From Sphingomonas radiodurans (GTDB taxonomy: Bacteria; Pseudomonadota; Alphaproteobacteria; Sphingomonadales; Sphingomonadaceae), in the NCBI RefSeq assembly GCF_020866845.1, contig NZ_CP086594.1, forward strand, positions 1,860,001 to 1,924,000: a stretch of 64,000 nucleotides of DNA, in the 5' to 3' direction. The position numbers were made by a program, and so were the translations under genes. The notes below the pieces were generated by a model. It had not been told where the DNA came from. It was given only the letters and a program-made list of their open reading frames with translations, and did no database searches. Positions 18,401 to 33,400 of this stretch are shown one piece after another. Within the stretch, counting starts at the first letter, position 1. Every line of letters starts with the position of its first letter.

Positions 18401-21400
18401 CCGGCAGGTCGGTCCGTGTTCGGGGCCTCGCAGGTCGGCGACGGCCCGGTCGTTCTGCCGCTCGAGGGCACGTACACGCTGCTCATCGAAGGCCGCATCG
18501 ACACCAGCTCGCCGCAGACGTTCAGCTTTGCCATTTACGATGTGGTCGAGCAAACCGCCGCGCTCAATCTCGGTCCGGCCATCACAGGTACGCTCGCAAA
18601 TCCCGGCGAGCGCGACAGCTATGCCTTCACGCTGGAGAACGATGCCCAACTGCTGTTCGATGGGCTGACCAACGACAACCGCTTCGGCTGGACCCTTGCC
18701 GGACCCGCCGGAACCATCGCGAGCGGTGATCTCCAGCGGTCGGACGCGTTCAACCGTAGCAGCCTCACATCGATCTTCGCGCTGGCGGGTGACTATGTTC
18801 TCACCATCGCGGGCACCGCCGATACGACTGGCGATTACGGTTTCCGCCTGTTCGATCGCGCCGACGCGGAGCAACTGCAACTCGGCGTGCCGACTGCGGG
18901 ATCGCTCGATCCGGGCAATGGCACGCGTATGTTCGCCTTCGACGTGATGGCGGGCGAGCGGTTCTTCTTCGATGCACAAAGCAGCACTGGAAGCGAAATC
19001 TGGCGCCTGCTCGATCCCGATGGGCGGCAGGTGTTCTGGACCAACGGCAACACCGACGAGGGGCCGCTGACGCTTGGCCGGACCGGCCGTTATACGCTTC
19101 TGCTTGAAGGTGCGATCGGCGATCTTGTGCCGAACACTTTCCAGTTCCAGGTCACCCGGATCGTCAACCTTTCCGGTAATCTAACGCTCGGCGAGACGTA
19201 TCAGGGCAGTCTGACGCTGCCTCATCAGGCGACCGAACTGGCCTTCACGCTCGGCGAGGCCGGGTTGGTCTATGTCGATTCCATGACCAACGACAGCACG
19301 CTGTCATGGTCGATCATCGGGCCGAACGGTGAAATGGCCTCGCGCGTCTTCCACCAGACCGACGCATCGGCCGTGGAGGACAATCCGGTCGTGCCGTTGG
19401 CGGCCGGCAATTATGTGCTGCGGATCGTCAGCAGCAATGTTTCCCCGCGCGACTTCGCGATCCGCGTTAGTGATCTGACGCAGGGGCAGACGATCACCCC
19501 CGGCCTCCCGGTGACCGGCACGCTTAGCCCGGCAACCGAGACCGAGATCTATCGCTTTGCAGGCACGGCGGGGGAAAACTTCTTCTTCGACCGGCAGAGC
19601 CTGTCGGGTGGATCGATCAACTGGCGGCTGATCGGGCCGGGCGGGGCGCAATTGTTCCGCAATGGTTTCGTTGATGTCGAAGGCTACATCCTACCGGCAG
19701 ACGGAATCTACACGCTTCTGGTGGAGGGGACGATCGGTTCCGGCACCGGGCAGGCCAATTTCGGCTTCGCGGTGATCGAAAACACCGTCGGCGAGCCGGT
19801 CGTGATCGATCCGGGCGCCAGTGACGCGCCCGATCTGGTTCCTGCAGAACTTGCGGTGCTCGCCGAGGACGGAATCTATTCGGGCGGCACCGTCACCTTT
19901 TCATGGAAGGTGCGCAACACCGGGACCGAGCCGACCACGGGCAGTTGGCAGGACCGGGTGATCGTGCGCAATCTCGATACCGGGCAGGTCATCGGCACCT
20001 TCCTGTTCGACGATGCCGGCACCGTCATCGCGCCCGGCGGGGAGCGCCAGCGGCAGGCCGAGATCACGCTGCCCTCGGGCAATGCCGGCGTCGGCAATCT
20101 GTCGTTCGAGCTTGCCCTAGATGTCGGCAACACGCTGGCCGAGGGCAATGCCACTGGTACGGCCGAGACCAACAATGCCGCCTCGATCACCGTCGTGTCG
20201 ACCCTCGCGCCGTTTGTCGATCTGGTGGTGACCGGTCTTACCCCGATGCCTGCGCAGGGCTGGGCTCCGGGTGACACGATCACGCTCAACTGGACGCTGA
20301 CCAATCAGGGCAACAGCGCCACTCCCACCGGTTTTGCGGAACGGGTGGAGGTGCGCAACACCACCGCCAATGCCACCTTTCTGCTCTCGACCCGCGAGAT
20401 CGAGCAATCGCTCGGCGCCGGCGAAAGTCTGGCGCGTTCGGTGCAGGTCGTCGTGCCCGCCGGGATCGATGCCCATGGCAATTTCCGCTTCTCGGTGATC
20501 GCCGATGTGCTGGCCGAGATTGCGGAGGCCAACCAGTCCGTCACCGGCGAGACCAACAACACCACGCTGATCGACGTCGTATCCGCGCCCGACCTGACTT
20601 TCACGAACCTCGCCATCAGCGAGGCGGCGCCGAAGGCCGGCGACAATGTCACCATTACCTGGACCGAGACCAACGCCGGCAACGCCGCCACGCTGCAGGG
20701 CTTCACCAGCCGCATCTATATTCAGAACCTCGATACCGGTCAGCTTCTGTCCGACACCGTATTCACCTCGCCGGGCGTTCTGGGGGCGGGCGAAAGCCGA
20801 AACCAGAGCCTGGTCTTCGCTTTGCCGCAGGGCGCCGCCGCGGTGGGCCGCCTCCGGGTGATCATCTATGGTGATCGCGGCGAGCGAGGCGGCGCCGGCA
20901 CCGTGCGCGAGGTCGCCTCGGGGATCAACGCCGAGGCCAATAACGACGCCTCGCTGATCCGCGACATCGCCGCGAGCATCTATCCCGATCTGCGCGCGTC
21001 TGGCGTGACGGTGTCTGATGGTGCGACCGGGGGCGGGGAGCTGACCATCGGCTGGACCGTCACCAATGCCGGATCGGTGGCGGCAGCGGCCGACGGCGGC
21101 TGGGTCGACCGGATCGTGCTCAGCGCGGATGAAATACTCGGCAATGGCGATGACATCGTGCTGGGAGACATTCCCCGCGCGACCCCGTTGGCAGCGGGCG
21201 CGTCCTATGCCGCCAGCGCCACCGTTGCCTTGCCGGGCAATGTCGGCGGAGCGGACTACCGGGTGTTCGTGATTGCCGACGGCGCGGGCGCTGTGATCGA
21301 GCCCGATACGCGGGTCGACAATGCGGCCGTTTCCAGTCCGTTCACCATCACCACCGACGCGCCCAACCTGATCGCGGAGGCAGTGTTCGGCCCGAGCGGC

Positions 21401-24400
21401 ACCGTGTCCGGCGGCGAAACCTTCATCGTCAGTTGGCGGGTGCGCAACGACGGCACGGCCGCCGCGCCCGGCGGTCATGTCGATCGCATCGTGTTGTCAG
21501 CCGATGACGTGGTGGACGCCGACGATCTCGTGCTGGCCGAGATCACCCGCGAAGCGCCGCTCGCCGTGGGCGGCACCTATTCGGTTTCGGTGCCGATCAG
21601 CGTGCAGGATGGCCGCTCGGGCGCTTTCAAATTGATCCTGATGACGGACGCTGGCGGGGCGGTGTTCGAAAATCTCGCCGAGGCCGACAATACCGGCCTG
21701 TCCACCCCCATCACCTTCGCCTCCGCGCCTTCCGCCAATCTGGTGGTGGAAGACATCACGGTGCCCGAAGGCGCGGTGCCGGGTCAGAGCGTGCCGGTCA
21801 CGTTTGCCATCCGCAACACGGGCACCCAGCCGGCGACGGCTCCGTGGACCGATCGCATCTATATCGACGACGACACGACAGTTTCCGGCGCCACCCTGCT
21901 GGCGAGTGTCGTACGGACATTCGATCTCGCACCGGGCGAAAGCTATCAGGTCGTGCAGACCGTCACGCTGCCGACCTCGATCGGCGACGACGGCTATCAC
22001 ATCATGGTTCGCGCCGACGCGCTGGGCCAGGTCTTCGAGGGCGGGGCCGAGGCCGATAACGACGGGGCGAGCCTCGAACTGGTGCTTTCGCATCCCGATC
22101 TGGTGCCCTCCATGCTGGCCCATGATGGCGGCGAGAGTGCGGAGTCCAACAGCCAGATCGAGGTGCGCTGGCAGATCGCCAACACGGGCACCGGCACCAC
22201 GCTGGGCGGCTGGACCGATACGCTGTGGCTGAGCCGTGATGATGTGGTCGGCGCGGGCGATATCCGGCTGGGCGATCTGGTGGCCACCGGTCCACTCGCG
22301 CCGGGCGAGACTTATGCGGGTGTGCTCGCGGTCACCCTGCCGATCGATGCCCAGGGTGCCTATCGCCTGATCCTGCGCAGCGACAGCGGCGCGCAAGTGG
22401 CCGAGCTGAGCGCAGGCGAGGCCAACAACCAGATCGGCGCCGATCTGCAGGTTGGCCTCGCGCCCTATGCCGATCTGGTGGTTGGCGATGTCACCGCCCC
22501 AGCGCTGACGATCCAGGATCCGGCGCGGGTGACGGTCGGCTATACCGTCACCAACACCGGCACCGGGCGCGGCTTCAGCGACGAATGGGTCGACCGCATC
22601 ATCCTCTCTCGCGACGACATCTTCGGCGATGCCGACGATATCGTGCTTGCCAGCTATACCCGCAGCGGTGGGCTCGATCAGGGCGCCAGCTATACGGCGA
22701 GCGAGGATCTGATCCTGCCACCCGGCCTGACCGGGCGCTTCACGCTCTATGTCGTCAGCGATGCCACCGGCACGGTGTTCGAAAACGGCAATGAGGTAAA
22801 CCGCGGCGTGCTCGCCACGCCGTTCGACATTTCCCCCACCCCCTGGGCCGATCTTGTCGTGCCCGAGGTCACCGTGACCGGCGGCACGCAGTCGGGCGGC
22901 GAGGTGACCGTCACTTGGGAGGTCGCCAACCAGGGCAATGGCCTGACGAGCAGCGCCAGCTGGAACGACACCGTGTGGCTGGAGAAGGCCGACGGCACCG
23001 GTCGCGTCCGGCTGGGGCTGGTCAACCATCTCGGCTTCCTCGAGCCGGGTGACAGCTACGAACGCACCACCAGTTTCACCCTGCCACAGGGGATTTCCGG
23101 TGATTACCGGATCGTGGTCGAGGCACCGGGCAGCGCCACGCCGGGCGCCACGTCGGCGCCCTACGAATTCATCTACAGCAACAACAATGCCACCACGTCA
23201 GCCAGCTTCACGGTCGCGCTGGCGCCGTCGCCGGATCTTCGCGTCACCAGCATCACGGTGCCCGAAACCGGCCTCGAAGGCAGCGTGATCGATGTCAATT
23301 GGACCGTGATCAACGAGGGCGCCGCGACCGCCAATGGCAGCTGGGTCGACCGGGTCTATCTGCGCAAGGTCGGCGATGCGGGCAACGGCACGTTGATCGG
23401 TACCTATTCCTACACCGGGCCGCTGGCGGCCGGGCTCAGCTATTCGCGGCGCGAGGAAATGCGCCTGCCTGCCCAGACCAGCAGCGCGTATGAAGTGATC
23501 GTCGTCACCGACGCGTCCAATCAGGTCTATGAACACCAGGCCGACGCCAACAACACGCTCGTCGACGATCGGTCGATCCTCGTCTCGATCCTGCCGCGGC
23601 CGGATTTGCGGATCGGCGAGATCATTGCGCCCGAGCGGGTCACGGCTGGGGCCACCGCCTCGATCGAGTTCAGCGTCTTCAATCAGGGGCTGAAGGAAGC
23701 CAGCGGCACCTGGACCGACCGGGTCTATCTGTCGCTCGACGACCAGATCAGCAGCGACGACCTTCTCGTCTCCTCGCACCAGAACCAGTCGGCGCTCGGT
23801 TCGCTCGAGGATTATCGGACGATCTCGGACGTCTTCACCGTCCCCAAGCGCTTTCGCGGCACCGTCTATGTGTTGGTTCAGGCCGACAGCGGCAATGCCA
23901 TCGACGAATGGCCCAACGACACCAATGCCAGCAATATTGCCGCGCAGGCGATCTATATCGATCCGATTCCCTTCGCCGATCTGGTGGTCGACAATGTCGT
24001 GGTCCCCGAGCAGGCGTTCGAGGGCAATACGATCGATGTCCGCTACACCGTCACCAATCGCGGCGCGGGCGAGACCGACAAGGGCACCTGGGCGGAGCAG
24101 ATCTGGCTCACGCTGGACAAGAACCGCCCGCATCCGGGGCAGGGTGACCGGCTGTTGGCCACGCTGACCTACAACAACGGTATTCTGGTGGAAGATGCCG
24201 GATACGACCGGCTGGTGACGGTGACGCTGCCCACTGGGCTGACGTCCGGAACCTATTACATCACGCCCTGGGTCGATCCTTACGGCACGCTGCTCGAGGA
24301 TTCGCTCGCCACCAATGTCAATCCGGACGATCCCAACGAGATCAATTCAAGCAATTACCGCTCGGATGCGATCGCCATCGTTGGAACGCCGGTGCAATCG

Positions 24401-27400
24401 ACCACCCGCGCGATCGCGGTCGAGCAAGTCACGGCCGATCCGGTGGCGGTCGGCGGCGGTAATCTGACCGTCAACTGGACGGTGCGCGCGGGCGGCGATG
24501 CCACCGCGATCCGCTGGACCGACCGGGTCGTGCTGTCGGACACCCCGCTGCTGGAAAACTCTACGTACCGCTTCGAACTCGGCAGTTTCGCCAACCAGCG
24601 CCCGCTCGATCCCGGCCAGAGCTATACCGCCAGCCATACCTTCGCACTAAACCCTGCGGCCGCGGGGATGTATGTCATCGTCACCAGTGCGCTGCCCGGC
24701 GATCCCGTGCCGCTCGACAATGCCAATTTCGCCGCCACCAGCGTCACCAATGCGCCCGCCGATCTGCAGGTCACGTCGGTGGTGCCAGCCGCGCCCGGCA
24801 TGCCCGCTTACTCGGGCGAATTGACCGCCGTCACCTATACGGTCGCCAACCTCGGCGCCGATGTCTGGAAGGGCACGCAATACTGGAAGGACGAGATCTG
24901 GATTTCGAAGGATCCGACCTTCATCCAGAGCCGGGCGCAACTGGCCGCCACGGTAATCCAGCCCAATGGTCCGCTGGCCAATGGCGACAGCTACACCAAC
25001 ACCGCCGAGTTCGCCCTGCCGCCGGGGATCGAGGGCGAATATTACATCTATGTCTTCACCAACGTTTATCAGCAGGCCAAGGTGCCCGCCGATATCATTC
25101 GTGCGGGTAGCAATGACGCGCTGCGCGACAGCACCTTCGCGAAGGCCGCGTTCGAGCTTCCGCAGGGCAATGTCGGGGTAGCCACCTTCCCGGTCGAATA
25201 TCGCGAGCCTGATCTGCGGGTTACGGAGCTGATCCTGCCCGTCACTTTGCCCGAGACGATGGCTGCGGGCAGCACGATTGAGATCAGCTTCCGGGTGGAG
25301 AACGTGGGCAACCGTGCCACGCGCGAGGACGAGTGGATCGACCGGCTCTACCTCTCGCTCGACGCTTCGCTCGACGAGGGCGACTGGCTGATGAGCCGCG
25401 AGAGTTCGCCCGGCGTGATCGTGAAGGCGGAATCGGTGCACCGCGGCGTGCTCAATCCCGGCGATTCCTATCTCGCCACTGCAATCGTCACCCTGCCGTT
25501 CGAGCTGGTGGGCGAGTTCCACGTCATCGCCATGGCCGATTCCGGGCCGGGCGAATCCGGCTATCGCACAAGTTCGCTCTCGCCCCGGCTGCGGGGCGTG
25601 GCCGGCGATCCCGATGGCACAGTGCGGGAGTATGAGGGCGAGGGCAACAACACCACGTCGCAGCTGGTGAGACTGTCCCCCTATTCGCCGCCTGATCTGC
25701 AGGTGACCGAATTGAGGGTTCCCGAGCGGGTCACGCGCGGGCAGCGCTTCACCGTGGAATATACCGTCACCAACAGCGGCGGCGCCACGCCTGCGCTGCA
25801 GGCGCGATGGGACGATCTGATCTACCTGTCGCGCGATCCCTTCCTCGATCTCACCTCCGATCGCTTCCTCGGAACGGTGCAGCGCGTGGGCGGGCTGGCA
25901 GCCGATGGCAGCTATGACGTGTCTGCCGAATTTACCATGCCGACCAACCTTGGTACGGACGCCTATTACGTATTCGTGGTGACCGATCCGGCGCGCTACG
26001 ATTCCACCGGCGCCGTGTTCGAGGCGGACGAGCGCAACAACACCGCCGTCAGCGCCGATCCGATCCTGGTCGAGCTGCCGCCACCGTCCGATATCGAAGT
26101 GAGCGAGATCGTCGTGCCGTCGGATGGTGAAGCCGGCGATCCGGTCACCATCAGCTGGACCGTGACCAACAACAGCGCAGTGGCCGCAACCGGCAGCTGG
26201 ACCGATGCGGTCTATCTGTCGCGTAACGCGAGCTGGGATCTGGGTGACCAGTTGCTCGGCTATGGGGATTTCTCGGGCACGCTGAACCAGAACGGCAGCT
26301 ACACCCGCTCGCTGACGACCACGCTGCCGGGCGCCGAGGGTGGCAATTACCGGGTGATCGTGCGCGCCGACGTGCGCAACCAGCTGTTTGAGGATACTGG
26401 CGAGGGCAACAATACCACCGCTTCGGCGGACACGATCGGCATTGCGGTCGATGCGCTGACGCTTGGCATTCCGCTGACGGTCGATCTCGAACCGGGGCAG
26501 GAGCGGCTCTACCGGATCGAGGTGCCTGCCGGGCAGACGCTGCGGCTGCGGATCGGCTCGAACGACGAGCGCAGCATCAACGAGGTGTTCGTGCGCCACG
26601 ATGCGGTGCCGACCTCGGCGGCTTTCGACGCCACCTACACCGGCCCGCTGGCGCAGGAACTGACGGCGATCGTTCCCGATACCGAACCGGGCGTCTATTA
26701 CGTGCTGGTGCGCGGCTATGCCGGTCCGGCCGCGGGCAGCGAAGTGACCATTACTGCCGATCTGTTGCCGCTGGTGGTTACCGATATCGACACCGATGTC
26801 GGCGGCGACGGGAAATATGTCACCACCACCATCAAGGGTGCGCAATTCCATCCCAATGCCATCCTCAAGCTGGCGCGGCCGGGGATTGCCGAATACGAGC
26901 CGGTCGCCTGGCGCGTAGTCGACGCGTCGACCATCATCGCCACCTTCGATTTCACCGATGCGCCGCACGGCCTGTACGACCTCAAGGTCATCAATCCCGA
27001 TGGATCGCAGACGGTCGAACCCTATCGCTTCCTGATCGAGCGTGGGATCGAGCCTGAGGTGACCATCGGCGTTGGTGGCCCGCGGGTGATCCTGGCGGGC
27101 GATCAGGCGACCTATTCGGTAGCGCTCGAGAACCTATCCAACCTCGATGCCCCTTATACGTATTTCCAGGTCGGCGTGCCCGAGCTGAACTTCAATAAAT
27201 ATGTCTACGGCCTCAAATTCCTTGAATTCTACACCAATGTCCGGGGCACGCCCGAAGGCACGGCGGGCTCCGACAATGCCGGGGTGCCGTGGCTCAATCT
27301 GGAATCGATCATCAACACCAACGGCCAGTTGCTGACCTCGGGCTTCCTCTACGATCAGCCCGCGGCCGGCTTTGCCGGATTCAGTTTCAACCTGCTGACC

Positions 27401-30400
27401 TATCCCGGCCTGAAAGCGATGGCCGACCGCGCCTTCGAAACCTTCCGCGGCCAGATGCAGATCGTGTTCCCCGAACTCGATGAATTGCTCGCTGCCGGCG
27501 AAGGCAATCTCGATGCCTGGTGGGAAGCGGTAAAGGAGAATGTCGAGGAGAAAACGCCGGGGGCTGGCGGAATCCTCGAAGGACTGGATTTCGTCGGCCT
27601 CTACAACGCCAATACGGCAGTGCCGAGCGAGGACGAGATCCCGTTCATTCCCTATCGTTTCCATGTGATGGCCACGGCCACCACGATGACCCGCGCGGAA
27701 TTCGTCGCGTTCCAGGCAAACGAGGCGCGCGCGCTGCGTCTGGCGATCCTCGAATCGGACGATTCCACGCCCGGCCTGCTGGCGCTCGCCGCCGACGAAC
27801 AGGAATGGGTCGAGCTTTACCTCGCCGCGCTGGAAGAGGCGCAATTGCTGCGCCCCGATGGCGAGGTGCCGCCGGTCCGCACACAGGCGCATGTCGTGTC
27901 AAAGATGGCGGTGCTCGCCTCGGGCCTGCTGTTCGGACCGTCCGGCAGCGAAATCCGCTCGAACGGCGATCTGCCCGCGTTCTTCGAGCAATTGCGCACG
28001 CTCTATGGCCATCAGGATGGCCAGATGGCGGCGATCGAGTTCATGGATCCACGCCAGAGCCCGCGCTATATCGGTGAAGTGCCGATCGCGGCGCTGCCCG
28101 AGTTCGCCGATTACGACCTCGGCCTGTCGAACCCGACCCATTTCGAGGCGTTCCGCATCTTCGTGCCCTGGCTGTCGTTCGACCAGCGCGGCGCGGGGCT
28201 GCCAGCCGATTTCCAGATCAATGGCCCCGAACCGGTCGATGGCGATCCCTTCGCCTCGCTCGATTTCAGCAATGTTTTCAACACCGAGGGGCAGGTCGGC
28301 CGGCTCGCCTCGATCACTGGTCCGCAGACGCTCGACACATTGGGCTGGCTGCCGGGCGCAGCCGAACTGCCCTATTCGATTGGCTTCGAGAATGCCGAAG
28401 GGTCAAGCTCCTTCGTCAATGAAATCCGCATCACCACCCAGCTGGATCCCGATCTCGATCCGCGCAGCTTCACCTTCGGCGATATCAAGCTGGGCGATAT
28501 CACCATCGACGTGCCCGATGGGCGCACCAGCTTCCAGGCCGAGGTCGATTTCACCGCGACGCGCGGCTTCGTGCTGCGGGTCAGCGCGGTGCTCGACCTG
28601 TTCCAGCAACCGGCCGCGGCCAGTTGGCTGATCCAGGCCATCGACCCGCTGACCGGCGAGGTGCTCGAGGATACCACGCGCGGCCTGCTCGCCTCCAACA
28701 CCGCGCTCGGCAATGGCGCCGGCTTCGTCAATTACACCGTGAAGCCGCGCGATGTGATCGCCACTGGCGACCGCATCACCGCGTCCGCACGCGTGGAGAT
28801 GACCGGCTTCGCACCCGAGGATACTACCGTCCTCAGCCAGGCGGTCGATGCCGAGGCGCCGGGCAGCACCATCACCGCCACGCGCCTTGCCGGCACGCAG
28901 GACTTCCAGATCGACTGGAAAGTGACCGATGACAACAATGGCTCGGGCGTTCGCCATGTCACGCTGTATGTCGCCGAGAACGGCGGCGATTTCCGCATCT
29001 GGCAGCGCATGCTGCCGCTCGTCAGCGGATCGCTGATCTTCGAGGGCGAGACCGGCAAGACCTATGAGTTCCTCGCGTTGGCGACCGATGTTGCCGGCAA
29101 TCGCGAAGTGCCGCGGCCTGGCATCAACGCGGTCGACGATGGTTCCTCGGTCAATCTCGGCGGGCTGCCGCAAGTGCCCGGCACCACGCCGCCCAATTTC
29201 GGCCAGCCGCCGGTGCCGTCGCCCGAGCCGTCGACCAATGCGCTGTTCCTCGCCGCGCAGGCCAACGTCCCGGCCGCCGATCCGCTGACCGCGCCGAGCG
29301 AATTCGATACCGTGCTCAGCCCGTTCATCGCCCGCGCCTTCGCCACCGGCATCGGCCGCAGCGATGGCGGGATCGGGCCGATGGCGATCGTCGAAACGCC
29401 GGAGGGCGATATTCTCGTCTCGGGCGGCCCTAACAGGGGCAGCATCTGGCGGCTTAGCGCCAATGGCGGCGCGGTGGATGCGCCGCTCGCCACGCTCGAC
29501 GTGCCGGTGTTCAATATGGTCTTCGACGGCGAAGGCCGGTTGTGGGCGACCACCGGCGGCGGCGCGCTGCTGCGGCTCGATCCCGTCACCGGCCAGATCC
29601 TCGAACGCCATGGCGACGGCATCACCATTGCGGTGGCCGTGCATCCGGAAACGGACGAAATATTCGTTTCGACCAACAATGGCATCTCGACGTTCAATCC
29701 CGATACCGGCCTGTTCGAGCAGTGGAGCCGCGACGAGGGGCTGCGCGTCGGCAGCCTGGCGTTCGACGAGGCAGGCAATCTGTGGGGGGTGACCTGGCCC
29801 GACCGGACGCAGGTGGTGCGCTTCACCGATCTGCGCCGGGCAGAGACGATCCTGCGGTTCGATTCGCCGGCGGACTCGATCAGTTTCGGCAAGGCGGGCA
29901 CCGCGCTGCAGGATCTGCTCTTCGTTTCGCACACGTCGGGCGTCGTGGCGGACAACGGGGTGGCCACGCAGGGCAGCGAGTTGACCATGGTCGACCTGGC
30001 GACCCTCAAGCGCATTGCGGTCGCGACCAGCGGATCGCGCGGCGACGTGGTTCATGCGACGAGTGACGGACGGCTGCTTATCAGCCAGTCGAACCAGGTC
30101 GATCTCATCGCCCCGGCGACCGCGCCCATGGTCATCGCCACGAATCCGCCCGCCGGGACGCAGGTGGCCTTGCCCCAGCCATTCCTGTCGATCACCTTCG
30201 ATCAGGACATGTTCGTGGGCTCTGCAACTGCGGCCGGGTCCGTGCTCAACCCGAGCTACTACCGGCTTGCCGGAGAAGCCGTTGGTACGCTCACTCCGCA
30301 ATCGGTCACCTACGACGCCGCGACCCGCACTGCCTATGTCAGCTTCGGCGCGCTGCTGGCCGACAAATACACCCTGACCGCCGCAGCCGCGCTGACCAGC

Positions 30401-33400
30401 CAGTATGGCCAGCGGATGGGGGCCAATTACGCCTCGCAATTCGAAGCGTTCGACGATGTCAGCCTGCTGGTCGATGTGATCTTCACCAACACCAGGCTCG
30501 ACCGCGCGACCGGGACGATCTCCTACGACGTGGTCGTCACCAACCGCACCGACGGGCCGATCGCGCTGCCCGTGCTGCTGACGATCGATCCCTTGGCGGG
30601 GTTCAGCAATATTCCGCTCAATGTCGCCGGGCAGACCGATGACGGGCGCTGGCTGATCGACCTGGCCGGGTCGTTGCCGCCAGGCGGGATTCTCGCGCAA
30701 GGCCAATCGACCACGGGCCGCACGGTGTCGATCATCACTGCCAATGGCCAGCGGCTGGCGTTCGTTTCGGGCATAATCGCGGGCACCGTGCCCAACACCG
30801 CGCCGGTTTTCACCAGCCCCTTGCCGACGGCTGCCGCGCAGATCGGCGCGACCTACAGCTTCCAGGTCGCCGCCACCGATGCCGAAGGGCAGGCCATATT
30901 TTTCGGCCTGCTGTCCGCGCCCGAGGGCATGACGATCGACAGCACCACCGGGCTGATCAGCTGGACCGTGCCTGCTGGCGCTCCGGCCAGTGTGTCGGTG
31001 GTGGTCGAGGCGTTCGACACGCGCGGCGCGGTCAGCCTGCAGCGGTTCACGCTGGCGGTGGCAAACGGCAATCGCGCGCCCGAATTCCTCGCCCCGCCGA
31101 CCCGGATCGATGGGGCCGAGGGTGCTTCCTTCGCGTTCCAGCTGGTCGCCGTGGACGCCGATCGCGATCCTCTGACGATCTGGGCCGACGATCTGCCGGC
31201 CGGATCGAGCTTCGATCCCGCCACGCGCATTTTCACCTGGCACGCAGACTACAATTCCAGCGGTTCCTACCAGACGCGCTTCTTCGTGTCGGACGGCGCG
31301 TTGCTGGACGAGATCATCGTCGATATCCGCATCGCTGAGCGCAATCAGCCGCCCCAGGTGGTGCTGCCCGCCAATCGGGTCGCGCGCGAGGGCGAACCCA
31401 TTCGCATCGCAATCGACGCGGTTGCGGCGAGCGACCGGCCGCTGACTTTTTCCAGCCCGGTCCTGCCCTTCGGCGCCACGCTCGACCCGTCGACCGGCGA
31501 GTTCCTGTGGATCCCGACTTATGTCCAGGAGGGAGTCTATGAGGTTCCCTTCGAGGTCAGCGATGGCGAGACCAGGGTCAGCTTTACCACGCGGATCGAC
31601 GTGCTGGCCGCCAATGCCCCGCCGGTGTTCGACAATCTCGACGGCTGGCAGGTGCTCGAAGGGCAGTTGCTGGCCTTCTCGGCCTTCGCCTTCGATCCCG
31701 ACAATCCCTATTACACTCCGGCTTTGCGCAATGCCGCGGGCGTGGTGGAAGTGTCCTCGGCGACGCCGCAGACGGTCTCGGTCGAATTTGTCGGCGAATT
31801 GCCGCCGGGCGCGATGTTCGATTCCGCTTCGATGCAATTGCGCTGGACGCCCGGCAGCAGTCAGGCGGGAACCTACGAATTCCGCTTCCGCGCCACCGAT
31901 TATGGCGACCCGGCCAACGTGCTGGTGACCGAGATGGTCGTGCCGGTCACGGTGCTCAACCAGAACCGCCGACCTGTCGTGCAGGCGATCGAGAACGTCC
32001 AGATCGAGAGCGGGCAGGTAATCGAAATTCCGTTGCTTGCCACCGATGCCGACGGCAACCCGCTCGTCCTCAGCGTCCTCAACGAGAGCCCGTTCCGCGC
32101 GGTGCCCGACTTCATCACCCTGACCGACAACGGTGATGGCACTGGCGTCCTGCGCATTGCGCCGGGCAGCGGCTCGCGCGGCGATTACACCATCCTCGTC
32201 GCCGCGACCGACAATGGCGACGGTCTGGGCGAGCCCCTTAGCGGCGGATATCTGTTCAACATCAGCGTCAACAGCGCCAACGAAGCGCCGGTGATCTCTT
32301 TTCTGGGCGATGCAGTGGCAGTGGCGGGGCAGGTGTGGCAGGCCATTGTCGACGTCTCCGACATGGACCAGGATGCTTTGTCCTATGCGCTTTCGGGCCT
32401 GCCCGGGGCGACGATCACCGCCACGTCGGTCTATGGTCGCGCGCTGATCCAATGGACCCCGACCTTCGCGCAGATCGGCACTTTTTCCGCCCAGGTGACG
32501 GTGACCGACAGCGGCAGTGGGCTGGTCACTCCCGCCAGCGACAGCCGTGCTTTCAGCGTGGTGGTGCGCGCTGCGAACAGCGGACCGGTGATTGCCCCGC
32601 TGGGTGCGCAATCCGCCGTGGAAGGCGAGGAGCTGGCTTTTGCCGTGCGCGGGAGCGACGCGGACAACGACCGCCTGACATTCACCATGCAGGGTGCCCC
32701 CGACGGTGCGGTGCTCGATCCGGTGAGCGGCGCGTTCCGCTGGACGCCGCCGCTCAACGCCAGCCGCAGCTATCAGGTATTGTTCACCGCCAGCGATGGC
32801 CATTCGTCGAGCAGCGAAACGGTGACGATCACCGTCGCCAACACCAATCAGGCGCCGCAGATGGTGCCGCTCGGCTTGCAACTGGTGCGCGAAGGCGCTC
32901 CGATCGTGTTCCGCGTGGCCGCGGGCGACGCCGATGCCGATCCTGTCCAGCTTTCGGTGGTCAGCGGCTTGCCCGCCGGCGCGCTGTTCGTCGCCAGTCG
33001 CGGCGAATTCCAGTGGACCCCGACCTTCGACCAGGCAGGCGACCATGCGATCACCTTCCGCGCGGTCGATCCGTCCGGCGCGATCGACGAGATGATCGTG
33101 ACCGTGCGTGTCGCCGACATCAACCGTGCGCCGGTGATCAGCGAGGGCTACCACGCCTTCATCATCGGCGAGGCCAAGAGCTTCGTCATCGACGCCATCG
33201 ATCCCGATAGCGATGACGTGCTCGCGTTCTCGGCGCTGGGCCTGCCCGAAGGGGCGACCATCGATGCCGCGAGCGGCACATTCGCGTGGACTCCCGGACC
33301 GGGCCAAGCGGGCGAATATGTCGTCACGCTGCTGGTCGACGACGGAACCACGGTCACAAGGCGACCCATCCTGCTCCGCGCGCTCCTCGAACCGGTCGAG

